Source: Lumbricus terrestris (Eukaryota; Annelida; Clitellata; Crassiclitellata; Lumbricidae). Taken from it: DNA of 64,000 nucleotides. The position numbers were made by a program, and so were the translations under genes. The notes beneath the pieces were generated by a model, which made no database searches, was not told the origin of the DNA, and worked only from the letters and a program-made list of their open reading frames with translations. Positions within the stretch are counted from its first letter, which is position 1, and each line of letters starts with the position of its first letter. This document shows positions 1-11,317 of this stretch, one piece after another. Where the stretch lies: contig OX457052.1 of assembly GCA_949752735.1 (NCBI GenBank), positions 37,513,868 through 37,577,867 of the forward strand. Reading direction: 5' to 3'.

Positions 1-235
1 ATATCGTACGTGACAACGTCTTGCATTACAAGTAACGTAGGAGTATTAACAAATCATTGAATACATTTAGGTAGGTCTATACTTATTCGTGTGCCTGACA
101 CGATTATCGATTTACTTAATGTTGGCAATATATTATCAATCAATTATCAAGCAGTGATATGATTAAACGATTTTGCTCCACAAACCAAATCAGAACAATT
201 GAGTCTTGAAAGGATTCAGGCTCAGTGGCGGCGCT

Positions 236-600
236 ACGCCAGGGCATGGCAGGGCAAATGCCCTGGTGAAAAAGCCTTTGCCCTGGCTGTTGCCCTGGTC
301 GTTGCCCTGCCAGAAATTTTACTATGGGAGAATTTGTTCGGGCATATTGCTTCTTGCTGTTCACATCTGTCCGCTATTGGGCAGGGCAAAAATTCTCGCA
401 GGGCAAAATTCTGGCAGGGCAAAAGTTTATGAAGAGAAAATATCTGACAGGGCAATTTTCTGGCAGGGCAAAGTTTCTGGCAGAGCCAAAATTCTGGCAG
501 GGTAAAGACCTTAAAATTAGTCTATGGCAGGGCAAAAGTTTTGACAGAGGTAAATTGTGGTAGGGCAAAAATTCTGGTGGCTCAAAAGTTTCTGCAGGGA
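236..600. repeat. Subterminal tandem repeat of GGCAGGGCAAAA-type units
   Basis: Inside the left part of the hAT-like element, a short degenerate unit (about 16-33 bp, core GGCAGGGCAAAATTCT) repeats about a dozen times. It begins with CCCTGG-type inverse copies near 236-310. Related CCCTGGCTATGCCCTGG units occur just inside the right end (2110-2165). Subterminal arrays like this are common in hAT elements as transposase-binding regions; that role is inferred. Confidence 0.7.
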
Positions 601-812
601 AAATTCTGTTGCTGTCGATCCACATTACCATATACAACTAACAGCGTAGGCCTAGCTGTCGCTTTCTTGTTTTTTCATATGAATCGTAAGCATTTGCGTA
701 GACAATAGACCTATATACCTGACTCCGTTACTTTATTTGCTGAACGCTTTGCTTTCGAAATGCTACTCGAAAGAGGATTTGAATGGGTTACTAAATCACC
801 GAGATTGGTCTA

Positions 813-1950
813 CAGGTTGGGCCATAAAAATACCCTAAAGTTTTTTGCCCATAATCTTGGCCAGAGGTAGTAGTTTTTTAATGAATTTTTTAGGCTAAAT
901 CATATTCACACATGATGGCCAGATTTATAAAAAAAAAATATTCAAACAGAACAAAAGACTGCTATATGACGATTCAAAAAACATGACGCAGCAAAAAGTA
1001 ACAAAAAAGAATTTATTAAGTAACATCTCAAATAATTGGTGTCAAATAAACTTGTTATTGACAGAAAATCGTTATTATTTAGAAGAAGAAAAACAGGTAG
1101 GCCTACTAGCATAGCTGCACGTCGCTGTGACATCATTTAGCAAGATGACTGTTAAATTGGTAAATAAAGAATTTTCTGATTAGTAATTTTGTTTTTAAGA
1201 TAATAAAATCGAAATTTCTATCAAATTAAAATGCTCAAGGTGTTGGTGGCAGGCAAAATTTGTATTCGTTGAACCGTTTGTTATGCAACATCTTCATGAT
1301 TTTCTGCCTTTTGATTTTAGGCTACACTTCATGAGCAAGGCCTTGGAGATAAAGCTATAATCGCCGCTTAAGCTGATGAACAGTGACTGCAGAGAAATGA
1401 TGGGCTAAATAATTTATTGAAATAGAGAGTTAAGAAATGTGCCGTTTATGAAAGGAGATCGGTTCAACGTCAATCCTTATTACTGTACTGTTTTCATTTA
1501 GAAGAACCAATGGTTCCAAATATTGCTCGAAAAATACCTCAATCTGCAGCCAAAACCAAGAACGATAAGGGAATGCAATTGATGGTCGCATTGGAGCTGA
1601 TTGGAAAGATTTACCTCTGAAACACATCACCAAGTCTATTTAAAAATTGTGCAAAAGACTCAAAACAAGTGTGAGCATTGTTGGTGGACACATTGATGTG
1701 GTGTACTATCACGTTCATTTGATAGCAACAATATTATTATTTGAGATGAGACTTATAAAAAATCTTTTCAATTGTTGATACTTTTTGTTGGATTATGTTT
1801 TTGAATCGTCAAAAAGTCGGTTGTCTCACTAAAAGTCATATAACTCTTGTTCTATTTGAAATATTGCGATGTAAAATTTGATTAATTTTTTACTTCTGGC
1901 TGAGATAATTATTGGCATAAACCTTAGGAATCTTTTTATGGCCCACCCTG
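813..1950 (+). mobile_element. Tc1/mariner-like element, degraded, nested in the hAT-like element
   Basis: Termini are CAGGTTGGGCCATAAAAA on the left and, inverted, CAGGGTGGGCCATAAAAA on the right. Both are flanked by TA (811-812 and 1951-1952), the target duplication of this superfamily. The length of 1138 bp fits a whole mariner. Coding is destroyed; a weak plus-strand trace lies around 1490-1640. A homologous copy lies at 61540-62602. Confidence 0.85.
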
Positions 1951-2194
1951 TATAAGGATTCTAAGATTTGCTTTTCAAATGTCAAACTGTTCGGTTTTAT
2001 GGTTTCGCCCATTTTATCCTCTGACCAACCAACCCTAATAGTGTAGGGTGGGTGATTTATGGCATGCACGGTAGCGCAAAATTATAGGCCCGTACTACCG
2101 AACACGCGACTCGCCCTCTGCCCTGGTTACTTGTGTGACTGCCCTGGCTATGCCCTGGCTACAAAAAGTGCCTGGCGCCGCCACTGTTCAGGCT

Positions 2195-2900
2195 AAGTCT
2201 ATTTCATAATTATCATCCAAAGGTGGAGATCTTGCAAAATAGAAAGCTCATCGTTCACATAACAGACATTTGTTGAGAAGGTGAGCCATGCACAAAGAGC
2301 CTGTATATAGTCGAGGTAGAGACGAGCTTTGATCCGATGATTATAGAGGATAGAGGCAAAGAGCATACAGATAAGGAGAGATCGACCCCTGTGGGGATAT
2401 TTTCGTTAATGACCAATAAATGTTTTATTGGACAATATCCATAACAAAATGACTTCTCGTTGAACAAAACAATTTATGAAATTATTGTATATATTTAAAT
2501 GAATATAATATTAAATTGAAGGTCAACATCGCTCTCAGTAAATCAGTCATGTCTAAAACACCTTCAAAACAAAATCAACTAGTATTATAAATGGGCTTAT
2601 CATGTAAAATCAGTCGATACCGCACACCACGCTGATCAACAACAAGAACATCAGGAAACATAAACTATTATTATACGGCGTTCCGATGAGAAGTGCAACC
2701 CAGCAAAAAGTGCTATAATTCGGACAAAACGTTTGAAATTTGCTTTAGATTTTAAAAACAACAATAGTAATCATGTTAACACCAAATTGTAGCGCTGTTT
2801 GAAAAATGGAGGCGAGTTTGTCAAGTTTATGAACGTTTGAGATGTCGAAATTGTGAAATGAAATTTAAAACATGCCAGAGGCAAACGGAAGTGAAACTCA
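2195..2900. other. No gene seen; one TATA-26-AGGTGTC site
   Basis: No recognisable coding or repeat family was found here, apart from one minus-strand composite motif with TATAA at 2589 and AGGTGTT at 2563. Confidence 0.5.
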
Positions 2901-2904
2901 GGCA

Positions 2905-3345
2905 CAGTTTATGTTCAAAATGTCCGCCTTGTTCACGAATAGACGTCAAGACCGTAGACGTACGTGAGACCATTGCTCTGCTGTACCGGGATACACCCGA
3001 CTTCATATCCCCATAGCTGTGGCCCCCAACAGTCCAGACCTCAATCTCGTTGACTATCAAATCCGGGGTGTACTCGAGGAGCGCGTTCATCGTTCCCGTA
3101 TTCGTTGCATCGATAACCTTAGGGTGCGGTAATAGTAGTAGTTGCAGTTTAACGTCACTGTGGGGTAGCAAAGACCACTAGCGATGCCCTCCTCCTTTAT
3201 CCAGGCTTGGGACTGGCACTGGCAGAGTGCAACCAGTGACATCGATAACCTTAGGGTGCTCATGATTGAAGAGTGGCAGCTGTTTGACCGCGTGATCATC
3301 GACCACCAGACAGCGTCTACATATTCGGTCCGGTCATGACATTGT
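2905..3345 (+). pseudogene. mariner-like transposase relic, rearranged and interrupted
   Basis: Plus-strand pieces match the C-terminal half of a mariner transposase: RDTPDFISP, a stop, LWPP, a frameshift, then NSPDLNLVDY (the DDD/E region) around 2960-3060. EERVHRSRIRCIDNL follows and, after an insertion, resumes as IDNLRVLMIEEWQLFDRVI (3240-3300). A minus-strand piece IREQGGHFEH at about 2910-2945 is the usual mariner C-terminus, so part of the element is inverted. Stops and frameshifts show it is dead. Confidence 0.75.
3128..3239 (-). mobile_element. 112-bp retroposed element with 20-bp target duplication
   Basis: CATCGATAACCTTAGGGTGC occurs at 3108-3127 and again at 3240-3259, and the mariner reading frame continues across the gap, so this is a clean insertion. 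Read on the minus strand it starts near GTTGCACTCTGCCAGTGCC and ends GACGTTAAACTGCAA plus an ACTACTACTATTA tail. A copy with the same 5' end lies at 43575-43690. It may be a short SINE or a heavily truncated RTE-type LINE. Confidence 0.82.
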
Positions 3346-3491
3346 GTCCGTGTACAATGAGAACTTCTCTGCTCTGTGGCTCTTGTACGATGGAATTTTG
3401 GGGGTCTACTTTACAACGCAATAATGATTCAGTTCATTTCAATTTTTGTTTAATAAAGACTTCAACCTGGAAGAACGCAGTCTTGGTGGTG

Positions 3492-3582
3492 GTGGATCCG
3501 ATTTGACCAGGGTCTATGACAACAGAGGCCGTTACCCTGGACAGAAATTTGCTCGGCATATTACAGTACTTAAGAGCATAAA
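3492..3582 (+). repeat. Dispersed 90-bp repeat, copy 1
   Basis: Begins GGATCCGATTTGACC and contains the inverted pair ACCAGGGT...ACCCTGG, then AAATTTGCTCGGCATATTACAG. Other copies: 19095-19192 (-), 21596-21680 (+), 33672-33770 (-), 43226-43320 (+), 45288-45385 (+), 51783-51880 (-). It stays open in one frame in several copies, but this follows from sequence conservation of the repeat and is not taken as coding. Confidence 0.8.
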
Positions 3583-3677
3583 TTGTTTATTTTATTTATT
3601 TACTTCATTTTTTTTTGAAGGTGTTTTATATAACTAATTTTACAATGCTTTTCTTCTGTAAGTTCAGTTTTTAACGG

Positions 3678-3828
3678 TAGGACCTTGGTCAAGTCCTTCA
3701 CTCGCAATTGCTCAGCGCCTACGGCTTGAAACTACGATGCACGGATGCAGTGTCTGCACTATAGTCGGGAGCGCTTCTGAGTAGCTATCTTTAAGGAGCG
3801 CTATACCATGTGCGCATACACACATATG
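3678..3828 (+). mobile_element. tRNA-derived SINE with L2-like tail (5' truncated)
   Basis: Contains the family core GACCTTGG-CAAGTCCTTCACT, CAATTGCTCAGCGC, CAGTGTCTGCACT, and the tail GGGAGCGCTTCTGAGTAG...AAGGAGCGCTATA. The tRNA-like head is missing. Confidence 0.75.
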
Positions 3829-3835
3829 CAACGTG

Positions 3836-5150
3836 AATAAATTAATATTGGGTTTTAACAGTACTATTATTAATTGATCTGCGTTTGTTGATGGGTTTGC
3901 CATGTTAAAATATATTTTGAATGGTACTCTAGAGATAAAGATGCAATTATCTTTTTCTGTGATTTATGCATATACTGAAAGTCTTTAAAATTACTTATGC
4001 GGCTATTGCAGTGACTTGCCTACTTAATCGGTGAAAATTTGTTTTGTTTATATATTTAATCGATGTTTAATGTATTCAAAATCGACGGCACGTACTTTAT
4101 AATCTTGGTCGGTCTCGTTAAACAAGGTAAATACAACCCGATTATTATACACCTGGAAAATATGTGTTACAGTAACTATATAAATTGATAAGTAATTTTG
4201 GCGTTCATAGTTTAGTAGTCCAGTTTTAATGGTCGCGGTCAACAATTCAATATTATGATGATTTTGTAAATCTTTGAAATTATGCATAAGGCGAATTGAG
4301 CGAAATTACAATGACTCCCTGTACTGCAGACAATGTATGTACTTATTCTCGGTGGTAGTGAATTCGCATTAAACGCCAGAAATTCTTTTTTTCTCGTTAA
4401 ACAATGCAAATATAATTCGATCATTAGACACCTGGATAGCAGAGGCTACAAGCGTTAAATAAACAAGTTCACGGCATGTCTCTGATTGCACTCTGCCATT
4501 GCCAGACCCAAGAAAAATTCTCACTTCAAACTTGTTTTTGTACTCTAACATGTAATTATAATTATTTCTGTCAACAAACAAGACATCGACTTGTGAGGAC
4601 ATTTCTGACATTAGCCCTGGTATTTTTGCACACACAAATGCGTATTAAAATAGCTTATAAGTCTGTTTCAATGTCTCCCATTGCTGGTCTGTACGCATCC
4701 GATCCACCAGGAACGGGTTAAGAACCAAATCCAGAACTTTAAATTGTTGTCATAATTGAGAGATCTTAACATCTTTTAGCCAAACTTTGGTGTGATACTC
4801 CCAGATTACCAGCAGAGGCGGAATTTCACCTTTCAATCATCGCAACAGAAAGATTTAATACAAGAAACTTATCGCCGATAATAACTTTATGACGTGGATT
4901 TAAAGCGTTGGGAAGGTGTTTAAGATTAAAAGTATTTTCCCGATATTATGTATTATTTAATGCCACCTGGGTCTGTCCGGAGCGTTGATGTTCCTTACAA
5001 CAGCTAGAACTACTAGAATTCGAATCAGGCTGAAAATAATTTTAGTTTTGCTAGAAGTTCGACTTTAACGGTGCTGAGTTATAAACATCGCCCTCCACCT
5101 TTATCCAGGTTTCGGTCTGGCACTTGTAGAGTTAAAGTAGTGGCGGAGAA
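3836..5150. other. No gene; two diverged copies of a local unit
   Basis: Segments 4110-4190 and 4395-4465 are related (both have CTCGTTAAACAA...TGCAAATA/GTAAATA then ACACCTGGA), indicating an old local duplication. 4154 (-) carries a TATA-26-AGGTGTA site. A piece like the 5' end of the 112-bp retroposed element (TTGCACTCTGCCATTGCC) lies at 4486-4506. No convincing coding was found. Confidence 0.5.
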
Positions 5151-5153
5151 AAT

Positions 5154-5345
5154 GTATGCATGAACACTTGCTATAGCGCCCCTTCATTAAATCTACTCAG
5201 ATGCACTTCAGCCTAAAGCGCAGTCTTTGAATCAGTGTCAAGGCTGAACTACACGAGCAGTCGAGCAATTGCGAGAGAAGGACACGCTCATTTCTCGGGG
5301 TCCCTACGCGGCGACTTTAGGTGGATTCGTACCCGCAACATTCCA
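5154..5345 (-). mobile_element. Degenerate tRNA-derived SINE
   Basis: Reverse orientation: tail GAACACTTGCTATAGCGCCCC at the low end, core CAATTGCGAGAGAAGGAC, and a box-B-like GGTGGATTCGTACCC at the high end. It is strongly diverged. Confidence 0.65.
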
Positions 5346-6956
5346 GCTCAAAAGTACCAAAATACCCATAGACGGTAGACCACAGCGGCTCGCGAAAAAA
5401 ACATTCCTGAAAAGGTGATTAAAGTTGTCAGAGTAGTATAACATTATGATAATTATTGATGAGAGCTGTTTTATACTCTGACTTCTGCGTTGTGTTTCCG
5501 GTATCTCCAACATTTGCAAATAAACGGCGAATGTTATTCGCAAAGATTATTTTACTCAATGACCAATTAAATGTACCATTATACAATTCACATAGTAAAT
5601 TACAGTGGGAAAAATATCTGAAACTAATGAATATGCAAATTTATATATTTGATAAAAAATATTATGTAGACCAGATCAATTGTTAAATATCGTGAAAACA
5701 CCGTAAAAACAAGTTTGATCATTGCTATTTATTTCTTGACTCGACCTTCCGTGTCATGCTATGTTTTGAGAATGTCGTTCGCTGACCAATGATCAGAACA
5801 TCAAGTACCAGAATCTTGAAGGTCTGTTAAAAGAAAACAAATTTTTAACTTCAATCTCTGACCTGTTTTCTGGTTGGCTTCAACTTTGGACTTTGAGGAA
5901 TTTGTTTGCTGTTGTTTCCCCGCCGTATGCACTCGTACGCAAGCCACCTGTTTTTTTAATTTATTTAATCCAATTGTGCCTGATTTTTCATAATTATTTA
6001 TTCACCTTTTATTTGTCGTCGGCATAAGGAAATAATTATATTAATTTTGTTGTCGCTAGCATGATATTATGTGAATTTCTGCTGTTTGTGTAAGCGTTCC
6101 ATTAAAAGGGACGCTATAAACGAGAGGGTGCTTGAAATCATAAACATGCTTTCAATACTTGCACGGAGACGCCAAAATGAATAGTAAAGCAGTTTATATC
6201 AAACTCTTGACCCGGGTAAGACCCGGAACCTCTGGCAGAGCGAATTCTAGCGTCTCTTGCCTCGTACTGCGAGCCATCATCGCGTCTAACCTTTCTTTTT
6301 GATTAAGACTCAGATTGCAGCATTCGACACATTCCGTTTCCTGGGCTAGTTCTTCTCTGATCGTGTAACCGTTGATGACTGGTACTGACAGGTTAAGTGT
6401 AATCAGCGCATATGGCCACTGGGTTCGGAGACGTACTGTTTTTAAGTTTCGAAATGGCCGTGTGTAATAAGGCAAGGCTGAAAGTGAGCCGAGTCTGTCC
6501 GGGTCTGCGATTTTCGCGACTTGTCCCAGCCGGGTCGAGGCCGAAAGGCGTGTTCAAGAGTTATTCCTATGCAATGTATGCATATATAACATTGTTGCGT
6601 TTTATTTGGTAAACGCGATACCAATCTCCAACATTTCGTGAAATACAGAGCAATTTGTTTCACCTGAATGGTTCAAATGCGACTACAACAGTGTGGAAAA
6701 TAAACGAATACTAAAAAAACAGTCAACAGAAAAAAGGAAAAGTCGGCGAAGCGAAAATTGTTTTTTGGCGTCCACCCGAACTCAGACCCTTCTCTTTTTT
6801 TGAATGGTTACATAAAGTCCTGACAGATACAGCAGTCAATGTAGGTCTACGGTAAAATAGTATTTGTAGCCTACTATCAGCGTCAGTTTACCTATTCCTT
6901 GGAATGACACTGCCAGAGTGCAAACGGTCAATGACTAATGGTGATCTAAATGTTAC
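5346..6956. other. No recognisable gene
   Basis: AT-rich sequence with one composite motif (AATAG at 5729, CGGTGTT at 5703, minus strand). A 94-codon minus-strand frame at 6475-6194 has no family I recognise and no clear splice partners. 6888-6935 holds a fragment like the 112-bp retroposed element (GACACTGCCAGAGTGCAAAC). Confidence 0.45.
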
Positions 6957-7315
6957 CAGTGTTGTCACTAAAAAAATTTAAAAACCCAAGTTCAAGAGTA
7001 AAAAACCCAAGAAAACCCAAGTTGAGCAAATCTTCCGAAAATGCCCAGATTTCCCGAAAAATTCCCGAATTTTCCACAAATCTTCCGAAAATTTCCAGAA
7101 TTTCCCGTCCAAAAATCTGATGACTTTTTAGTCATCCGGCACAAATCTCGGAAAAAAGTCCACAATTTCACAAAAAATGTCCGAAAATGTAAAAAATCCC
7201 TTTTTTCGGCCAAAAAAACTCCAAGAAAATACCCAAGCTCGTTAAAAAAAACATTTCCCAAGTTAGGATTAAAAAACCCAGATCTTGTGAAATAACCCAA
7301 GAAGTGGCAACGCTG
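6957..7315. mobile_element. hAT-like MITE, 359 bp, 8-bp TSD
   Basis: Flanked by AATGTTAC at 6949-6956 and 7316-7323. Inverted ends are CAGTGTTGTCACT and CAGCGTTGCCACT (11 of 13 equal). The interior is a simple mixture of CCCGAAAATT and AAACCCAAG blocks, which creates overlapping open frames on both strands that are not genes. Confidence 0.85.
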
Positions 7316-7427
7316 AATGTTACTGAATGGCTCTTCATTAAAACAATTCTTGTAGATTCAGTTATAAGCGTTTCAGAGGTGTGTACTATTCTAACAGACC
7401 CTCACGTTATTCAACATTTTTGACGAA

Positions 7428-7640
7428 GTGGTAATCGTAATCGTAATCGTAATCTCCAAACTTCTAAAGCGCTACTCGATAGCCAAGCGCGGGGCACCAA
7501 ATTTATCACGAGCGCTGCGTTGAGTCAATAGGCTTGTCCGTGAGAGTGGTTCAAATGTGGTTCGGGTCGAGTTACCGTAGGGTCAAAGGGGTGAAACAGC
7601 TACTAAGACGAGTGTCGTCTGGGTCGGGAATTGGAAAGTA
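7428..7640 (+). repeat. Dispersed repeat RX, copy 1
   Basis: Starts with (GTAATC)n, then AAAGCGCTACTCGATAGCC, GCGCGGGGCACC and GAGTTACCGTAGGGTCA. It matches, in opposite orientation, 27300-27475. The family is not recognised. Confidence 0.65.
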
Positions 7641-7784
7641 GAGGATCAGCAGGTGGTGCATTTTTTGCGTCGTGTCTAACAATTCCTCTTTTATAAACAC
7701 GTCATCCGTTACTCCAGAATGTCAACAAGGTACGAAGTGGGGCCCTATGAATCTCAGGAAATATACTATAATTTGCTGTGTTTT

Positions 7785-7924
7785 TTTGTGTGCACTTGTC
7801 ATTGCACCCCTCAAGCCTCCATACTCAGAGGCGCTACCGACTACAGTGCGGACACTGAATCGGAGTTTGACGCCAAAGCGCTGAGCAATTACAACGAACT
7901 TGCCCCCTACACCACCGCGCCCCG
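7785..7924 (-). mobile_element. tRNA-derived SINE, internally deleted
   Basis: Family tail (TGCACTTGTCATTGCACCCC, ACTCAGAGGCGCT) and core (GGACACTGAATCGGAGTTTG, GCGCTGAGCAATTAC) are present. The sequence then jumps to the ACCACCGCGCCCC end, so most of the tRNA head is deleted. Confidence 0.78.
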
Positions 7925-7929
7925 CATGT

Positions 7930-8770
7930 GAATGAAGTTGACTCTGTGAGACTTTCCTTGTGAGCTTGAATCAAAGTGATTCGGATCGTCAGATTGATAG
8001 GTTCCTTTCCCCCACCAGTTGCATTCGAAACTTCAGATGTTATTTCGTCAGTGATTCGTTGAAAAGGCATCGTCCCCAGGTCTTTTGTTATTCGTCCAGA
8101 AGAGTTTGGTTGAATGACTGGTCGAATGAAGAATCAAATGAATTGGTGAACTGTGTAATAACTAATATAAATTGCGACGTTCTCCTACTTTATCCTGACA
8201 TATAATGGCGACGTAAATGATTTTTGTCATCATACAGTGTTGTTAAATTAATATCAAATCATTCATTCATCCCTTATTTAAGTTTCTTATAAATGCGGAG
8301 AGAGTTATCTCAAACTATTATTAATCAGCAGTTTAACGACATCTTATAGCTACAAAGGCTGTTGACGTCTTTAAAGATTTTAACGTATGTCTATTCACTA
8401 TTGTTCAACTGTTCAGCAGTTTTTGTCCTTTTTTCTCTCTGTTTTCGTTTCCTTTTTCCGAAGTTTGATGGCAATATTATTATACATTTGCACATTTCAT
8501 GATGTTCACATAATACAACATCTAGGTTACTTAATTAGATTAACATCAAACATTTATCGCATGTTTACAAGCAACGTTGAACATTCATTGACCAACAATG
8601 AAAATATTGGCAGATTAGATATTCAACATTAAATTTTTTTTTTAAAAATCAAAGTATTCATCCATCATTTAGTGACATAAATATTGAACATTAATAGCAA
8701 GAGCAAAATTACGCAATGGTGTATTTATAATGCCAGCGAAAAATGTTATGAAGGTGTCTAATGAGTACAT
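7930..8770. other. No gene; TATA-26-AGGTGTC site at 8726-8761
   Basis: AT-rich, no recognisable coding. The plus-strand composite motif has TATAA at 8726 and AGGTGTCTAATGAG at 8752. Confidence 0.5.
8726..8765 (+). promoter_or_regulatory. TATA-26-AGGTGTCTAA composite site
   Basis: TATAA at 8726 and AGGTGTCTAATGAG at 8752. The function is inferred only from the TATA-to-start-like spacing. Confidence 0.45.
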
Positions 8771-8774
8771 TGCT

Positions 8775-9600
8775 TTAACTCTCAATTGTATTGTATTGAA
8801 TCATATTATTGTATTGTTTTGTATCTATGCATTTATATAACGCCTCTCACAGTGCACACGAATCAGAGACGCTCCCAGTGCATTAAATCAAGAGAGAGAA
8901 AATGGTGGTCTTGAGACAACGAAATGAGGCATTTGTCCAATCACCAGTTAATAAGGAGGAACGTGTGTTGAAGGAGGAAGCTGGTTCCACATGGCCGCAC
9001 GGTCAATGAAAGCAAAGGCTCGCGTTTTAGCCATGGTGCACATGGTCCTAGATTGCGGAACTAGGAGATCTTGCCAACCAAAGGAGCGGAGCGGGTAACG
9101 AGAAGTGACCGAGATCGGCACACGGGTGACCGGGATGAGGCCACATAGATACTTGGAAGCTCGGCCAGCATACGACCAGTAAATTAATGTCCGAAACTTG
9201 AATTGAATCTGAGCAATAAGAGGAAGCCAACGTATGTGGTCAGACATAAAAACACAGATGTGTGAATAGCGAGGAAGTCGGTTTATCATATTAACCTGGT
9301 CGCAAAATTTGGAACAGAAGGATGAGGAGAGACGAACCATTTGTATGGCCAACCAATAGCTAGAGAGTTACAGTAGTCGAGTCGGGAACAGACAAAGGCA
9401 GAAAGAGTTGAGGCAAAGACAGAGGAGATGACAGATCGACGGATTGCCTTTATACCGTGTGATTTGAAAGTATGAAGATCGAGTGAGATTGACAATGTGT
9501 TGAGATAAGGTAAGGATGCTGTCGAAGACTACACCAATAATCTCGAACGTTTGAATGGAAAGTAAAGAAGGGAAATTTCTCTGAAAGTGCGTTAGTATAT
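8775..9600 (-). mobile_element. L2-like LINE, 3' third, decayed
   Basis: Minus-strand frames give SRLDYCNSL, ATRLI/NRLPRYSHI, IRWLPLIAQIQFK, LVPQSRTM and MWNQLPPS, the conserved C-terminal region of L2/CR1-type polyproteins, with frameshifts. The 3' end GGGAGCGTCTCTGA...GAGGCGTTATATAAATG is the shared L2/SINE tail, followed by a CAATA-rich tail (about 8780-8825). Confidence 0.8.
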
Positions 9601-10370
9601 TATCTGTTAGTTTATCGATAAAAGAAGTTACTGCGTAGTTTGCGTCAGTTGAGTTGGTAATGCAAACACATAATTATACGAGACACCTTTAAATCGTGTC
9701 TTTTAGATTCTATAAATTTCTGGTGTTAATTGCTAAGTATATTCATACTGTTTTCACGCCTTTCATTCTTTGTGAGATGCACCCTTCTACACGATGCCGC
9801 CAACAATATTGGCGTTCAATATGCTACTTTGAAGGGCGCTTTATAAATTTATAGATTGACCTGCACTGCAATTGGTCGATCGTACATGATAGGAGCGCTG
9901 CTTAAACTCTTTAAAATATTGAGGGGTCGTTGATACATCAGGAAAAAGCAATAACTGGAATCCGAGTATCCGACCAATTGGATAGATTACATCAAGCAGC
10001 TGATGATGGCGAAAACTGTCTACCAGCGTAGATCCTGCCGTTAAAACTCCAATCCATACAACCTTTTTTGCCTATTTCATCGGCCTATTGATCTCCACAT
10101 CATGCGGCACACAACAGTAGATAGATTGCTAGCATTGGACCAGGAGCCAAGGTAACGTATCAACTTTCGGATTCCCTATCTACAACTTATTGGGCCTTCG
10201 CTAGGTGTATGGATGTACATTTGCTATAGCGCCCATAGTTGCAATCACGTCCTAGAAGTTGGGGGACCAAATGAATCACGTCCTAAAAGTTGGGGAGGAC
10301 AATAATGATAAAGTCAATGGGACCACTCAAAAGTTGGGGGGACGCGTCCCGTGGGTCCCATAGGGTGGTT
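9601..10370. other. No gene; one TATA-26-AGGTGTC site
   Basis: Minus-strand composite motif with TATAG at 9714 and AGGTGTCTCG at 9688. At 10245-10375 a GTCCTA(A/G)AAGTTGGGG phrase is repeated three times. Otherwise nothing recognised. Confidence 0.5.
9681..9714 (-). promoter_or_regulatory. TATA-26-AGGTGTC composite site
   Basis: TATAG at 9714, AGGTGTC at 9688, minus strand. The stretch TATAGAATCTAAA also occurs at the site near 42015. Confidence 0.45.
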
Positions 10371-10541
10371 GCGCCTATGATAGCGCCACTTCAAGTTCCT
10401 TATCGGAAGCGCTGCCGACTACAGAGCGGACACTGAATTGGAGTTTCACGCCGAAGCGCTGAGCAATTGCGAGTGAACGACTTGCCAAAGGTCCCTGTAG
10501 CTTGAGGTGGATTCGAACCTTCAACCCTACGGCTGTGTTGA
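10371..10541 (-). mobile_element. tRNA-derived SINE with L2-like tail
   Basis: Contains ATAGCGCCACTTCAAG tail, CAGAGCGGACACTGAATTGG, CGCTGAGCAATTGCGAGTGA, CTTGCCAAAGGTCCCTG, and box B GGATTCGAACC on the plus strand (GGTTCGAATCC in element orientation). Confidence 0.85.
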
Positions 10542-10900
10542 ACATTTGTAACCACAATTGTTTTTAGAGTTACAGTTGAAAGTAGTGTTGTGAGACAATC
10601 GATATAAAACAATGTTTCTTAAATCGCATAAGACGATCCTGTTGTCACAGTCTATGAATGAACGCGTGTCGCAAGTCGGAATAAAGGAGGGATGTGACTC
10701 TAATGATCTTTGTAATAGCACAATGTCGCAAAATGGAACTACTACCAACTCATACGATTTCTACCCATTACGGTTCTGATGAGCCACTCAATCCCATCGA
10801 TGTTATTTGGAGTTCAGGTGCTGGTTACAAACAAGGCGAGTAATCCGATACTATGTCCGTGCTGGCGAGGTAATGTTTGACAATAAAACGATTTTATTGT

Positions 10901-11103
10901 TCGCTTGTTTGTATGTGCACTTGTTATAGCGCCCCTTCAAGCTCTCACTACTCAGAGGCGCTCCAGAATGCAGAGCGGACACTGCATCGGAGTTTCACGC
11001 CGAAGCGTTGAGCAATTGCCAGTGAAGGACTTGCCCAAGGTCCTTACGCGGCGAGGTTGATTCGAACCTCGAACCTTCCGGCTTCAAGGCAGCGACGCCA
11101 CCA
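10901..11103 (-). mobile_element. tRNA-derived SINE with L2-like tail, near full length
   Basis: Same family: TTATAGCGCCCCTTCAAGCT, ACTCAGAGGCGCTCC, CGGAGTTTCACGCCGAAGCG, GACTTGCCCAAGGTCC, GATTCGAACCTCGAACC and AGCGACGCCACC. A degenerate AGGTGTC motif lies just outside at 11146. Confidence 0.88.
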
Positions 11104-11317
11104 TTTTATCTTATATACATGTAGATAGCATTATTTTTATTTTAGAGGTGTCTGATACGCAATCCTATTCTATTTGTGGTTTTAAACAGAAAACGAAAAT
11201 TTTATCGTACAAAAGTTTCGATACTGCAGTGTGGATGAGATTATAAGAACCATGAAACAACTTGCACAATGCACATGACATAAATTATCATAGTAATTAT
11301 ATTATCGTTGTATAATG

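Larger units (their letters stand above)
223..2186. mobile_element. hAT-like DNA element with 8-bp TSD, host of a nested mariner
   Basis: Both ends carry the perfect 12-bp inverted repeat CAGTGGCGGCGC. It is flanked by an 8-bp direct repeat TTCAGGCT at 215-222 and 2187-2194, the size made by hAT-type transposases. No transposase frame is visible, so it looks non-autonomous. Of its 1964 bp, 1138 are a later Tc1/mariner insertion. The same terminus occurs in the MITE at 28967-29264 and as a lone end at 41358-41369. Confidence 0.82.

Noticed and set aside
3446..3637. Short protein DLTRVYDNRGRYPGQKFA
   Set aside because: The same peptide appears wherever the 90-bp repeat lies, with different start and end each time; it is a repeat translated in one frame.
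6194..6475. 94-codon minus-strand frame as a gene or exon
   Set aside because: No family recognised, no signal or clear splice partners; kept only as a note.
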